From Flagellimonas pacifica (GTDB taxonomy: Bacteria; Bacteroidota; Bacteroidia; Flavobacteriales; Flavobacteriaceae), in assembly GCF_900215465.1 (NCBI RefSeq), contig NZ_OBEH01000001.1, positions 434,001 through 498,000 of the forward strand: a stretch of 64,000 nt of DNA. Direction: 5' to 3'. Below, piece after piece: positions 44,544 to 53,510 of the stretch. The position numbers were made by a program, and so were the translations under genes. Each line of letters opens with the position of its first letter. Position 1 is the stretch's first letter. The notes under the pieces were generated by a model. It saw only the letters and a program-made list of their open reading frames with translations. It had not been told where the DNA came from and did not search any database.

Positions 44544-45502
44544 TGCCTCAAGTACCATCTAACTATTTGCCTCCTTTATTTTTTAGAAATGGGCATTTGG
44601 CAACCATTTATTGCGGCTTGTTCCGAAAAGTAAATGGAGTCATACAAACTAGAGAAAGATTGACTTTGTCAGATGGTGATTTTTTGGATTTGGATTGGAG
44701 TAAATCTAGCTCCAAAACCAAAAAATTGGTTATACTGTTACATGGACTCGAAGGTGATGGTCAACGCCCCTATATTACCGGAAGTGCCAAATTGTTCAAT
44801 CAAAATGGTTTTGATGCTTGTGCTGTAAACTACAGGGGGTGCAGTGGGGAACCAAACATTACATATCGCTCCTACCATTCAGGCGCTACAGAAGACCTGG
44901 CTGAAATCGTCCATCACATTCTTTCTAACAAAAATTACTCAGAAATCTATTTAAAAGGCTTCAGTTTGGGCGGGAATCTGGCTCTTAAATATTTGGGAGA
45001 TGGCAATGTTGTTCCAAAGGAAGTTAAAGGAGCTGTGGCCATTTCTGTTCCTTGCAGCTTAAAGGATTCATGTAATCAATTACTTTCAAATGAGAATATA
45101 TTGTATGCCAGAAGGTTCAAAAAACATCTGATTGCCAAACTAAGACAGAAACAGCCCATGTTTCCAGATTTAATAACCAATTCTGCCATCAAGTCCATAA
45201 AGACATTGAAGGATTTTGACGACATCTACACCAGTAAAGCGCATAACTTTAAAGATGCCTTGGATTATTACACCAAGTGCAGTTCCTTGCAGTTTTTACC
45301 CAATATATCGGTGCCAAGTTTAATCATCAATGCTAAAGATGATTCTTTTCTGGGAAATGATTGTTACCCTATTATAGAAGCAGAAAAAAACAAGAACCTC
45401 TATCTAGAAACGCCAAAATATGGAGGTCATGTAGGGTTTTGGGGTAAGCAAAATGTTACATACACTGAACAACAAGCGCTAAAATTTTTTAAAACGCATT
45501 GA
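44543..45502 (+). CDS. Alpha/beta hydrolase, YheT-like
   Basis: This alpha/beta-hydrolase of 319 residues starts PPLFFRNGHLATIYCGLF, the typical N-terminus of the YheT/ABHD1-3 group. LVILLHGLEGDGQRPYITG holds the oxyanion region, LKGFSLGGNLALKYLG the nucleophile elbow (Ser in GFSLGG), and TPKYGGHVGFWG the catalytic His. DDSFLGNDCYP supplies the Asp. It is probably an esterase or lipase of unknown substrate, coupled to the bestrophin gene. Confidence 0.92.
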   Translation: MPQVPSNYLPPLFFRNGHLATIYCGLFRKVNGVIQTRERLTLSDGDFLDLDWSKSSSKTKKLVILLHGLEGDGQRPYITGSAKLFNQNGFDACAVNYRGCSGEPNITYRSYHSGATEDLAEIVHHILSNKNYSEIYLKGFSLGGNLALKYLGDGNVVPKEVKGAVAISVPCSLKDSCNQLLSNENILYARRFKKHLIAKLRQKQPMFPDLITNSAIKSIKTLKDFDDIYTSKAHNFKDALDYYTKCSSLQFLPNISVPSLIINAKDDSFLGNDCYPIIEAEKNKNLYLETPKYGGHVGFWGKQNVTYTEQQALKFFKTH

Positions 45503-45592
45503 CTTCCTCTTATCATTCGTTGCCAGTTTTCTAACGAAAAGGTTTTCGCTTGACAAATCACCTCAGAATGGGCCTAAACAGCCATTTTACTT

Positions 45593-45612
45593 CTAATATT
45601 TCTCTATATTAG
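45593..45612. promoter_or_regulatory. Inverted repeat upstream of the cytochrome c gene
   Basis: CTAATAT-N6-ATATTAG has perfect 7-nt arms and lies 33 nt upstream of the cytochrome c start codon. It may be an operator; AT-rich composition leaves room for chance. Confidence 0.3.
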
Positions 45613-45645
45613 TAGCTTCTGTTTAGCATAATCAAATTATTATCC

Positions 45646-46125
45646 ATGAAGAAATTGATATTATTTATTGCCCTAGGTGCATTTGTAGCAAGTTGTGGTG
45701 GAAAAAAGGAAGAGAAAAAGGACGGTTTTGAAGTAAGCCGGGCCAAGAAAGAAGATAAAAAGGCCCAAACCAGTGAAGGTGTACCTGTAGACCTGGATAA
45801 TGATGGTGTGGGACCCATTAAAGGTTTTGAATTCCCAAAAGACATTGATACTGATATGGCCGCTCGAGGTGAGACTAAATTCAACTCTATTTGTGTAGCA
45901 TGCCATATGATAGATCAGCGTATGATCGGACCGGCTGTAAAAGGAGTTTATGAAAGACGTAGCCCTGCTTGGGTGATGAACATGATTCTTAATCCTGATG
46001 ACATGCTCAAGGAAGACCCTATTGCAAAAGCATTACTTAAAGAATACAACAATGCCATTATGCTCAACCAAAATCTTACTGAGGAAGAAGCTCGTGATGT
46101 TGCTGAATACTTAAGGACATTATAA
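45646..46125 (+). CDS. Lipoprotein cytochrome c, single haem
   Basis: This protein of 159 residues has a lipoprotein signal (MKKLILFIALGAFVASC, Cys17), a charged linker of about 55 residues, and a class I cytochrome c domain with one haem site CVACH and MIDQRMIGPAVKGVYERR. A distal Met is available in NNAIMLNQNLTEEEA. It should carry electrons in the periplasm, anchored by lipid. A strong terminator follows, so it is a single-gene unit. Its oxidase or reductase partner is not in the window. Confidence 0.92.
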   Translation: MKKLILFIALGAFVASCGGKKEEKKDGFEVSRAKKEDKKAQTSEGVPVDLDNDGVGPIKGFEFPKDIDTDMAARGETKFNSICVACHMIDQRMIGPAVKGVYERRSPAWVMNMILNPDDMLKEDPIAKALLKEYNNAIMLNQNLTEEEARDVAEYLRTL

Positions 46126-46145
46126 AATACATCTCTTAAATCATT

Positions 46146-46185
46146 AACGCTGCTTACAGATCATACTGATTAGCAGCGTTTTTTT
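46146..46185 (+). terminator. Rho-independent terminator after cytochrome c
   Basis: AACGCTGCT and AGCAGCGTT form a perfect 9-bp stem with a 17-nt loop, followed by TTTTT. Confidence 0.85.
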
Positions 46186-46262
46186 GTTTAGGTTATTTTG
46201 AAAACCAACATTAGAATTTGAATCAACAATAGTTATCTTTATTCCTCTAAAATCCATCTATT

Positions 46263-46868
46263 TTGAAAATCTTCCATCAAATACTTTGTTCAACAATCTT
46301 AATGTTTTGTCTATTTTTATCAAATACTATGAGCGCACAAGAAGAATTGCCATACTATCAAATTCCTGATTATCCTGAAGATTATGAGTCTGGAAATGTG
46401 GTGGCTAGAATGATAGATGGCCTTGGTTTCCGTTATTATTGGGCAACGGAAGGGTTATCTCAAAAGGATTTGGAATACAAGCCTTCTAAGGATGGCAGAA
46501 CCATTTTGGAGACCATGCAACACGTTTACACCATGTCTGAAATGATCAAGAACGCCCCAACGGCAACTCCCAATGTTAGAGGACAGGGGGTTCCAGATTT
46601 TTCGTATGCTGAACTAAGGGAAAAAACGCTTAAAAACCTTCAAGCTGCCAGTAACTTGATGAAAGGCAAGAACTCTAAGGGTGTTGAAGATTCCAAAGTC
46701 ATTTTTCAACGCGGGGAAAAGCAATCTATATATCCCTATTGGAATATGATCAATGGAATGCTTTCGGATTGTATTTACCATGCTGGGCAAATCACCTTAT
46801 TGCGACGTGCTTCTGGCAATCCAATCAATCCAAAGGTCAGTGTGTTTAACGGACGGTTGAGGGAATAG
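46263..46868 (+). CDS. Secreted DinB-superfamily protein, TTG start
   Basis: This protein of 201 residues has a signal peptide (KIFHQILCSTILMFCLFLSN, then TMSAQ). No ATG precedes the signal, so the start is TTG at 46263. The mature part is a four-helix DinB-like domain: VARMIDGLGFRYYWATEGLS, ILETMQHVYTMSEMIKN with the first His, and DCIYHAGQITLLRRASGNP with another. The function is unknown; a second secreted DinB protein lies at 3.7 kb. It stands alone downstream of the cytochrome terminator. Confidence 0.82.
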   Translation: MKIFHQILCSTILMFCLFLSNTMSAQEELPYYQIPDYPEDYESGNVVARMIDGLGFRYYWATEGLSQKDLEYKPSKDGRTILETMQHVYTMSEMIKNAPTATPNVRGQGVPDFSYAELREKTLKNLQAASNLMKGKNSKGVEDSKVIFQRGEKQSIYPYWNMINGMLSDCIYHAGQITLLRRASGNPINPKVSVFNGRLRE

Positions 46869-47062
46869 CCTTAGCCCTAGCGAATAAATCAAAACTACCC
46901 GCATGTCATTCATTGTTTTTAATTGGGAAACCTTGTTCTTCAATAATAAAAAAACAAACACATTAAAATCTTCTTAAGTAACAAACTTTAGCGAGATTTG
47001 TTAGTACTGTTGACCCTCCCTGTACTATTATTTACATACTTTAAAAGAATCGGGAACGTAGT

Positions 47063-47953
47063 TTAAAGTGGTAAAAAATCTTCTTCAAAACTGGTAATGA
47101 AATCATGAATGTATTTTTTGTTCCTATTTACTTCTTTTACCACCAAATAATGATCTCTTTTAAGTCCATTTTTGCTAATTCGCTTAAAAACAATATCCTC
47201 TGAAAGTTTAAATGGTTTTAGCTGCCATTTGGGCGCACACATTACTCCCATATTGGCCTCAATCATTGACAGTGTAGTTTCCGTAAACGGAATGGCAGAA
47301 ATCTTTTTAGGAGTTATTTTATTTGACTTTAAAAAGTACTCATAAACATAAACACCTTCAAGCGGAAAACAATTAATAAATAAATGAACATCTGAAAAGT
47401 GGCTTGCTTCGATAAAATCAAAAGCGTTAAGAGGGTTCTCTTTATGCATTACCGCAAATATTTCATCTTCGTGAACTTTAATGCTTGTCAAGTCCTCAGA
47501 CGCAGGTTTTGTCGTTACAATGGCAATGTCAATTTCACTGGACAAAACTTGGGAGATGGTCTGGTGGGTAGCTCCCAACGTTAAATCAATATCTATTTCA
47601 GGATAGAGAATACCCATTTTTTGGATAAATCCAGGAATGGAATGAAAAAAGGATTGACACTCCGCACTCAATTTTATAGAACCTTTGGAACCTTCCTTTA
47701 TGTGCTCTATAGCGCTAAAACTCTCATCTATGGAGCTAAACAGTTTATTGGCAAGTTTATAAAGCTCGCTGCCCTCTTCGGTAAGCTCCCATTTGTTACG
47801 GGTTCTATGGAATACTTTAAAGCCCAAACGCTCTTCAAGATCACGCAATTGATGGCTTAAGGCCGATTGTGTCAAGAACAACCGCTCAGAAGAATTGGCC
47901 AAACTACCTTCTTCGGCAATGGTTTTTATCAATCTAAAATACTTGAGTTCCAT
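47063..47953 (-). CDS. LysR-family regulator, MetR-like
   Basis: This protein of 296 residues starts at MELKYFRLIKTIAEEGSLAN; a reading seven codons longer is less likely. The N-terminal winged helix (SSERLFLTQSALSHQLRDLE) is closer to MetR, the homocysteine-responsive regulator, than to most LysR proteins, and the effector domain covers about 90-296. It is divergent from the DUF5916 gene, and a TAGTTGA-N7-TCAACTA inverted repeat lies between them. It probably binds there, and controls itself and that gene. The inducer is unknown. Confidence 0.92.
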   Translation of the reverse strand: MELKYFRLIKTIAEEGSLANSSERLFLTQSALSHQLRDLEERLGFKVFHRTRNKWELTEEGSELYKLANKLFSSIDESFSAIEHIKEGSKGSIKLSAECQSFFHSIPGFIQKMGILYPEIDIDLTLGATHQTISQVLSSEIDIAIVTTKPASEDLTSIKVHEDEIFAVMHKENPLNAFDFIEASHFSDVHLFINCFPLEGVYVYEYFLKSNKITPKKISAIPFTETTLSMIEANMGVMCAPKWQLKPFKLSEDIVFKRISKNGLKRDHYLVVKEVNRNKKYIHDFITSFEEDFLPL

Positions 47954-47985
47954 TGGATAAAGATACAACATCACTTAACCGGTTG

Positions 47986-48006
47986 TAGTTGAAAAAATAT
48001 CAACTA
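47986..48006. promoter_or_regulatory. LysR-type binding site between the LysR and DUF5916 genes
   Basis: TAGTTGA-AAAAATA-TCAACTA is a perfect inverted repeat with 7-nt arms; the inner TGA-N7-TCA fits T-N11-A. It also differs by one base from the MetR form TGAA-N5-TTCA. It is 33 nt from the regulator start and about 52 nt upstream of the plus-strand -7 element. Confidence 0.6.
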
Positions 48007-48057
48007 TAGCCTCAAGACCATTCAATCAACTTTCTAGCAAAATACACCTCTCAAAAA

Positions 48058-48065
48058 TACTTTTG
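48058..48065 (+). promoter_or_regulatory. Predicted -7 element of the DUF5916 gene
   Basis: TACTTTTG matches TAnnTTTG exactly, 22 nt upstream of the ATG at 48088, giving a short leader. No TTTG at -33 spacing, consistent with an activator-dependent promoter. Confidence 0.45.
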
Positions 48066-48087
48066 GATAAAATTTAGATGCTTTACT

Positions 48088-50736
48088 ATGCTAAAAGCCA
48101 ACATTTTAATTTCATTATTTTTTGTTTTCCCACTTATTGTTTTTTCCCAAAGACATAAAGAAATTTCAAAAAGAACATTTACAATCAAAAAGGTTGTAAA
48201 ATCAGAAGTCCCGGTAATCGATGGGAAACTGAATGATGCCATTTGGATCAATGTAAATGAGTGGGAATCAAATTTTATTCAAAGGGAGCCTAACGAAAAT
48301 GTCCCTCCTTCGGAAGACACTTCTTTTAAAATATTTTATGATGCCAAGCATGTTTACATCGGTATAAAAAATTTTGATAAGCACCCAGAAAAGATTACGA
48401 ATTGGATGTCGAGACGTGATGGATTTGAAGGCGATTGGGTAGAAGTCGTTTTTGATAGCTATTACGACTTACGTTCCGCATTTTCCTTTACCGTAACGGC
48501 CGCAGGTGTTAAAGGTGATAAAATAATCACTTTGAACGGTAAGAATGAAGATATTACTTGGAATCCTATTTGGTATGCGAAAAGTGCAATTACAGACGAG
48601 GGATGGACTGCAGAAATGAAAATTCCTTTAAGTCAATTGCGATTTGGCAAATCTGAAAAGCAGGTTTGGGGATTTCAGGTCATCCGAAAATACTTTAAAA
48701 ATGATGAAATATCCGTCTGGCAACGTATTCCCATGGATGCATCCGGCTGGGTCAGTGAGTTTGGTAAGCTTCATGGCTTAGATTGGGTTAAACCACAAAG
48801 ACAATTTGAAATTCAACCTTTTGTGGTCACTTCTTTGGAAACTTTTGAAAAAGAACCTTCAAACCCATATCGAAATAAAAATAGCACCTCTATTAATGTT
48901 GGAATAGACGGAAAATTGGGAGTGACCAATGATCTTACATTGGATTTTACCATAAATCCTGATTTTGGTCAGGTAGAAGCAGACCCAGCGGCCATTGCAT
49001 TGGATGGTTTTCAACTGTTCTTTAAAGAACAACGTCCGTTTTTTGTGGAGAACAAGAATATTTTTAACTATCAGTTTTCAAACCCAATAATTGGTGGAAC
49101 ATTTAGCAGTGACAACCTTTTTTATTCCAGACGAATTGGTAGAAGTCCACAAGGATCGGCTCAAGCCGCTGCAGGAGAATTTGTTGATACTCCAGAGCGA
49201 ACTACCATATTGGGAGCCGTGAAATTTAGTGGGAAAACCAAAAACGGTTGGTCAATTGGAGTGATGGAAAGCATGACCGCCAACGAGTTTGCAACCATCA
49301 ATGCCAATGGGAACGAAAGAGAACAACTTATTGAGCCGTTCACAAATTACTTTGTGGGTCGTCTACAAAAGGATTTTAACCATCGTAATACTTTTTTAGG
49401 TGGAATTGTAACATCAACATATAGAAATTTAGATGCAAACACTAATTTCCTACATAAATCCGCTACCACGGTAGGAATTGATTTTATGCACCAATGGAAA
49501 GATAGAACCTGGTATTTTGGTGCCAATATGGTTATGAGTCATGTAGGGGGCACCGAAGCGGCCATTTTAAGAACACAACTTTCTATCCCACACTTATTTC
49601 ACCGCACAGATGCAGGTCATGTTTCTGTTGATCCTACAAGAACCTCGCTTACAGGAACAGGAGGGGATATTAAATTTGGAAAAGCAGGGCAAGGGCATCT
49701 TACGTTTGAAACTGGAATTACCTGGCGTTCTCCTGAACTGGAATTGAACGATCTTGGTTTTATGCGTGAAGCCGATGATATTCAGAACTACACCGGAGTT
49801 ACCTATAGCTCACTAAAACCTTTTGGTGTGTTCAGAAAGGGTACATTGACCTATAAACATTGGGTGAAATGGGATTTTGAAGGTAACCTGAATTATGTAG
49901 ATTGGGATGTGGAGGCCGTAGGAACATTTCAGAACAATTGGAATGCTACTTTAGGGTTTTTCCACCAACCACATATTTATGCCAAGTCACTGTTGCAAGG
50001 TGGTCCTAGAATATACTTGCCGGACCAACATGGTGCTTGGTGGGCATTGGGAACTGATTCTAGAAAAAAATTGTCATTCAGTTTGGATGGATGGACAAAA
50101 ACTGGAAACGAGGACAGCTATTTTTTGTTGGATAATGGATTGAAAATCACGTATCAGCCATTAAATCGTTTGGGGTTGTCCATATCTCCGCGATACAATT
50201 TGATCAGGCACCGGCTACAATACAATGAAACTGTTGATTTTAGTGGTTCGCCGCGTTACCTCATGTCCAAACTAGATCAGGACACCTTTAGTTTGGCGTT
50301 TCGGTTGAATTACACCATCAACCCCAATTTGTCTATTCAATATTATGCAGAACCTTATATTTCCAAAGGGCTGTACACAGATTTTGGATACATGGACAAT
50401 CCGTTGGCAGAAAACCAAAACGAACAGCTGTTCCAATTTTCTGAAGGACAAATTTTTTATGATGAAATGAATAACACCTATACCGTTGACGAAACTTTGG
50501 ATGCTACAGTTGATTATGATTTTAGAGATCCTGATTTTTCCTTTGCCCAGTTCAGGTCAAACCTTGTGGTGCGATATGAATACAAGCCAGGTTCGGAAAT
50601 ATTCTTGGTGTGGGCACAGGGTATTACTGATTTTGGAAGGCCAAATGGCAACTTGTACAACAGTTTTGACAATCAAATTTTTAGCAAACAACCCAATAAT
50701 ACCTTTCTAATAAAGGCAACCTACCGTTTTTTCTAG
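48088..50736 (+). CDS. DUF5916 outer-membrane protein with CBM9-like domain
   Basis: This protein of 882 residues has a signal peptide (MLKANILISLFFVFPLIVFS). A CBM9-like domain covers about 40-230: PVIDGKLNDAIWINV, VYIGIKNFDKHPEKI, DWVEVVFDSYYDLRSAFSF. The C-terminal 600 residues are a DUF5916 region with strand-turn repeats and a final YRFF, a predicted large outer-membrane barrel; FGQVEADPAAIALDGFQLFF is the conserved signature. In Bacteroidota such proteins are common, and their role is unknown (a link to polymer binding or transport is speculative). It is divergent from a MetR-like LysR gene and probably controlled by it. Confidence 0.88.
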   Translation: MLKANILISLFFVFPLIVFSQRHKEISKRTFTIKKVVKSEVPVIDGKLNDAIWINVNEWESNFIQREPNENVPPSEDTSFKIFYDAKHVYIGIKNFDKHPEKITNWMSRRDGFEGDWVEVVFDSYYDLRSAFSFTVTAAGVKGDKIITLNGKNEDITWNPIWYAKSAITDEGWTAEMKIPLSQLRFGKSEKQVWGFQVIRKYFKNDEISVWQRIPMDASGWVSEFGKLHGLDWVKPQRQFEIQPFVVTSLETFEKEPSNPYRNKNSTSINVGIDGKLGVTNDLTLDFTINPDFGQVEADPAAIALDGFQLFFKEQRPFFVENKNIFNYQFSNPIIGGTFSSDNLFYSRRIGRSPQGSAQAAAGEFVDTPERTTILGAVKFSGKTKNGWSIGVMESMTANEFATINANGNEREQLIEPFTNYFVGRLQKDFNHRNTFLGGIVTSTYRNLDANTNFLHKSATTVGIDFMHQWKDRTWYFGANMVMSHVGGTEAAILRTQLSIPHLFHRTDAGHVSVDPTRTSLTGTGGDIKFGKAGQGHLTFETGITWRSPELELNDLGFMREADDIQNYTGVTYSSLKPFGVFRKGTLTYKHWVKWDFEGNLNYVDWDVEAVGTFQNNWNATLGFFHQPHIYAKSLLQGGPRIYLPDQHGAWWALGTDSRKKLSFSLDGWTKTGNEDSYFLLDNGLKITYQPLNRLGLSISPRYNLIRHRLQYNETVDFSGSPRYLMSKLDQDTFSLAFRLNYTINPNLSIQYYAEPYISKGLYTDFGYMDNPLAENQNEQLFQFSEGQIFYDEMNNTYTVDETLDATVDYDFRDPDFSFAQFRSNLVVRYEYKPGSEIFLVWAQGITDFGRPNGNLYNSFDNQIFSKQPNNTFLIKATYRFF

Positions 50737-50762
50737 AGTAGATTTTGTAATAAGTGGAGTAT

Positions 50763-51203
50763 ATGGAAGCTCAAACAACATTCAAAAAATTAAGTAAAAG
50801 GCATTCTGACAAAATGTTGATTTTGATAAGGCAATTAAACCCCGATATTGAAAATGAAGTTTTAAAACAACGCTTGGAGCAAATGTGGGAGAGCGATGCA
50901 TACCAATGTTTCGGGCTTTTAAAAAAAGATACCTTAATTGGGTTAATAGGATGCTGGACGTTCACCAAATTACATTCAGGGAAACAATTAGAATTGGATA
51001 ATGTGATTATTGATGAAAGAATCCAATCCAAAGGATATGGAAAGTTGTTCTTCAATTTTATAGCGGATTGGGCTCTAAAAAATGGCTATGAATCTTTGGG
51101 ATTGAACACTTATGTTGACAATGATAAATCACACAAATTTTATTTTAATCAGGGGTTCAAAATATTGGGATTTCATTTTCAGAAAATACTAACAACAAAA
51201 TAA
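50763..51203 (+). CDS. GNAT-family N-acetyltransferase
   Basis: This protein of 146 residues (start MEAQTTFKKL at 50763; a GTG three codons earlier is also possible) has the GNAT fold: CFGLLKKDTLIGLIGCWTF, LELDNVIIDERIQSKGYGKL with the acetyl-CoA-binding R/Q-x-x-G-x-G/A loop as QSKGYG, and YVDNDKSHKFYFNQGF. The substrate is unknown. It precedes an SDR and a racemase with short gaps (7 and 11 nt), so the three genes are probably one operon. Confidence 0.88.
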   Translation: MEAQTTFKKLSKRHSDKMLILIRQLNPDIENEVLKQRLEQMWESDAYQCFGLLKKDTLIGLIGCWTFTKLHSGKQLELDNVIIDERIQSKGYGKLFFNFIADWALKNGYESLGLNTYVDNDKSHKFYFNQGFKILGFHFQKILTTK

Positions 51204-51210
51204 GAAGATT

Positions 51211-51813
51211 ATGAGAATAGTAATTATCGGTGGAAACGGTACCATAGGAAAAAAAGTGTCAGCTCATTTTTCAAAAAACAATGAAGTCATTATAGCAGCA
51301 AGAAACGATGGAGATGCTTGCGTGGATATTAGCGATAGCAAATCCATTGAAGCGATGTTTGATAAAATTGGAAACATTGATGCTATAATCTGTATTGCAG
51401 GCGAAGCAAAATGGAAATCTTTTGATGAGCTTACGGAAGACGAATATTATATAGGTCTAAAAAGCAAACTAATGGGGCAAGTGAATTTGGTTAGAATAGG
51501 CCGGAAATATCTCAACCCCAATGGCTCCATAACCCTCACCACTGGTATCCTTGCAGATGAACCTGTTGTATTGACCGCAAGTGCCGCTATGGTAAATGGC
51601 GCTATCCACAGTTTTGTTAAAGCAGTTGTATTGGAAATTGATAATGGTGCAAGGATCAATGTGGTTTCCTCGGGAGTGGTTGAGGATGCCTACGAAAAGT
51701 ATCAAGACTACTTTCCTGGCCACAATCCAATACCGATGCATAAAGTGGTCAACGGCTATGTAAAAAGTGTTCAGGGGAAAATTAATGGGGAAATCATACG
51801 AATCTATGACTAA
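51211..51813 (+). CDS. Short-chain dehydrogenase-like protein lacking YxxxK
   Basis: This protein of 200 residues has a Rossmann start IVIIGGNGTIGKKVSAHF (GGxGxIG) and the usual SDR strands (IDAIICIAGEA). At the place of the catalytic YxxxK it reads AAMVNGAIHSFVKA, so neither Tyr nor the paired Lys is present. Such shortened SDRs occur widely and their activity is uncertain; it may bind NAD(P) without canonical catalysis. It lies between a GNAT gene and the second Asp/Glu racemase gene, on the same strand. Confidence 0.85.
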   Translation: MRIVIIGGNGTIGKKVSAHFSKNNEVIIAARNDGDACVDISDSKSIEAMFDKIGNIDAIICIAGEAKWKSFDELTEDEYYIGLKSKLMGQVNLVRIGRKYLNPNGSITLTTGILADEPVVLTASAAMVNGAIHSFVKAVVLEIDNGARINVVSSGVVEDAYEKYQDYFPGHNPIPMHKVVNGYVKSVQGKINGEIIRIYD

Positions 51814-51824
51814 AACGTAATGAT

Positions 51825-52529
51825 ATGAAAACAATAGGATTAATAGGTGGTATGGGTTGGGAATCTTCCAAACTCTATTATGAGCAAATCAATAGGAAGG
51901 TGAATGAAGTTTTAGGTGGCTCACATTCCGCTAAGATTATTATGGTTTCGGTGGATTTTGCAGAGATAGAAAAACTCACATTTGCCAATGATTGGGATTC
52001 CATTGGGAACATTGTGGCAAATAGCGCCCAACAATTGGAAAGAGCGGGGGCAGATATGGTTGTGCTGTGCACCAATTTAATTCACATTGTTAGCAACACT
52101 ATCATCAAAAATATTTCCATCCCATTTTTGCACATTGCCAATGCAACCGGAGAAGCAGTCCTAGAGCAGCAAATTAAAAAAGTGCTGCTATTGGGAACAA
52201 AATACACCATGGAAAAAGATTTTTATACCAAAACTCTTGAAGATACTTATAGATTGGAAATTTCAATTCCTAATGAAGAAGATAGAAATAGCATACATAA
52301 TATTATCTACCGTGAATTACTGAAAGGAATATTTACTGAAACTTCAAAGCGAAGCATTATAAGGATCATTGAAAAAGCACAATTGGATGGAGTTGAGGGT
52401 GTGATTTTGGGGTGTACCGAATTAAACATAATTATTAAAGAAGAAGATGTGGGCATCACAACTTTTGATACAGGAAACATTCATGCCAATACAGCCATAC
52501 AATGGAGTTTAAATGATTCATCCAAGTAA
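51825..52529 (+). CDS. Aspartate/glutamate racemase-family protein (copy 2)
   Basis: This protein of 234 residues is clearly paralogous to the protein at 38.8 kb: MKTIGLIGGMGWESSKLYYE, MVVLCTNLIHIVSN with the first catalytic Cys, IPFLHIANATGEAVL and VILGCTELNIIIKEED with the second. Both active-site Cys are present, so it should be functional as a racemase or isomerase of an acidic amino acid. It follows the GNAT and SDR genes, a different context from copy 1, which suggests different regulation rather than recent tandem duplication. Confidence 0.9.
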   Translation: MKTIGLIGGMGWESSKLYYEQINRKVNEVLGGSHSAKIIMVSVDFAEIEKLTFANDWDSIGNIVANSAQQLERAGADMVVLCTNLIHIVSNTIIKNISIPFLHIANATGEAVLEQQIKKVLLLGTKYTMEKDFYTKTLEDTYRLEISIPNEEDRNSIHNIIYRELLKGIFTETSKRSIIRIIEKAQLDGVEGVILGCTELNIIIKEEDVGITTFDTGNIHANTAIQWSLNDSSK

Positions 52530-52582
52530 TCTGAAAAAATGTTTTTCAATAAAACAAATACCATAAATTTTAATCAGAAAAT

Positions 52583-53437
52583 ATGAAAACAACTAAGCTT
52601 TTATTCACAGTCAATCTATTCTTTTTTGTAGTGAGCACCATTTCCTTTTCACAAAACAAACAGTTAAAGAATCATGTGCTTTTTTACAGTTCCTTTGATG
52701 GAAAACTATCTGCCGATGTATCCTTTGGGGATGGAAATATTTATACAGCTGAAAATTATAAAAAAGCTGCCAGTGCCAAAACTGGTTTGCACAACCCCAA
52801 TGTTGTTTTAGCAAAAGCTAAAGGTCTTACCGGAGATGCTCTTCACTTTAAAAAAGCAAATACTTCTGCTATTTTTTACAAGGCTTACAAAAATGTGGGG
52901 TACAGCAGTAAATCATGGAGTGGTACCATATCATTTTGGTTGCGACTAGATCCAAATAAAGACCTAGCGCCAGGCTATTGCGACCCAATATGTGTTACGG
53001 ATGTTAGATACAACGATGCGGCCTTGTGGGTAGATTTCACAGACCATGATCCAAGAAAATTTAGATTTGGAGCTCTGGGAGATTTAGAAGTTTGGAATCC
53101 GAAAAACGAAAACAATGAAGCCGAATGGGAAAAACGTACCGTTACAGTAAATCAGCCTCCTTTTGAGAACGGAAAATGGACACATATTGCTCTTACTTTT
53201 TCAAAAGTAAATACAGCAAAACCTATATTCAAATTATACTTAGATGGCACATTCAAAGGGGAAATAAAAGATATTAATGATCCTTTTTCTTGGGAAGCAG
53301 AAAATGGAAAAATTATGTTAGGTCTAGGCTATATTGGCTTAATGGATGAGCTTACAATTTTTGACAAGCCATTAGATCTTGATGAAGTTAAACAGGTTTT
53401 TGAACTAAAAACCGGCATAAAGACTTTATTCAACTAA
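52583..53437 (+). CDS. Secreted LamG/concanavalin-like protein
   Basis: This protein of 284 residues has a signal peptide (MKTTKLLFTVNLFFFVVSTI, SFSQ). The mature part reads like a LamG/laminin G-type jelly roll: HVLFYSSFDGKLSADVSFGD, GTISFWLRLDPNKDLAPGY, GKWTHIALTFSKV and GLMDELTIFDKPLDLDEVKQ. Such domains bind carbohydrates or proteins; no catalytic motif is seen. It may be an exported binding protein. It sits at the end of the GNAT/SDR/racemase group, 53 nt after the racemase, and its link to them is not clear. Confidence 0.82.
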   Translation: MKTTKLLFTVNLFFFVVSTISFSQNKQLKNHVLFYSSFDGKLSADVSFGDGNIYTAENYKKAASAKTGLHNPNVVLAKAKGLTGDALHFKKANTSAIFYKAYKNVGYSSKSWSGTISFWLRLDPNKDLAPGYCDPICVTDVRYNDAALWVDFTDHDPRKFRFGALGDLEVWNPKNENNEAEWEKRTVTVNQPPFENGKWTHIALTFSKVNTAKPIFKLYLDGTFKGEIKDINDPFSWEAENGKIMLGLGYIGLMDELTIFDKPLDLDEVKQVFELKTGIKTLFN

Positions 53438-53510
53438 GCATTTTAAAGAAGGAGAACTAAATAGTTTTTAAGTTATAGTTTACCTTAACACTTTAGAAAA
53501 CAAAGCAAAC

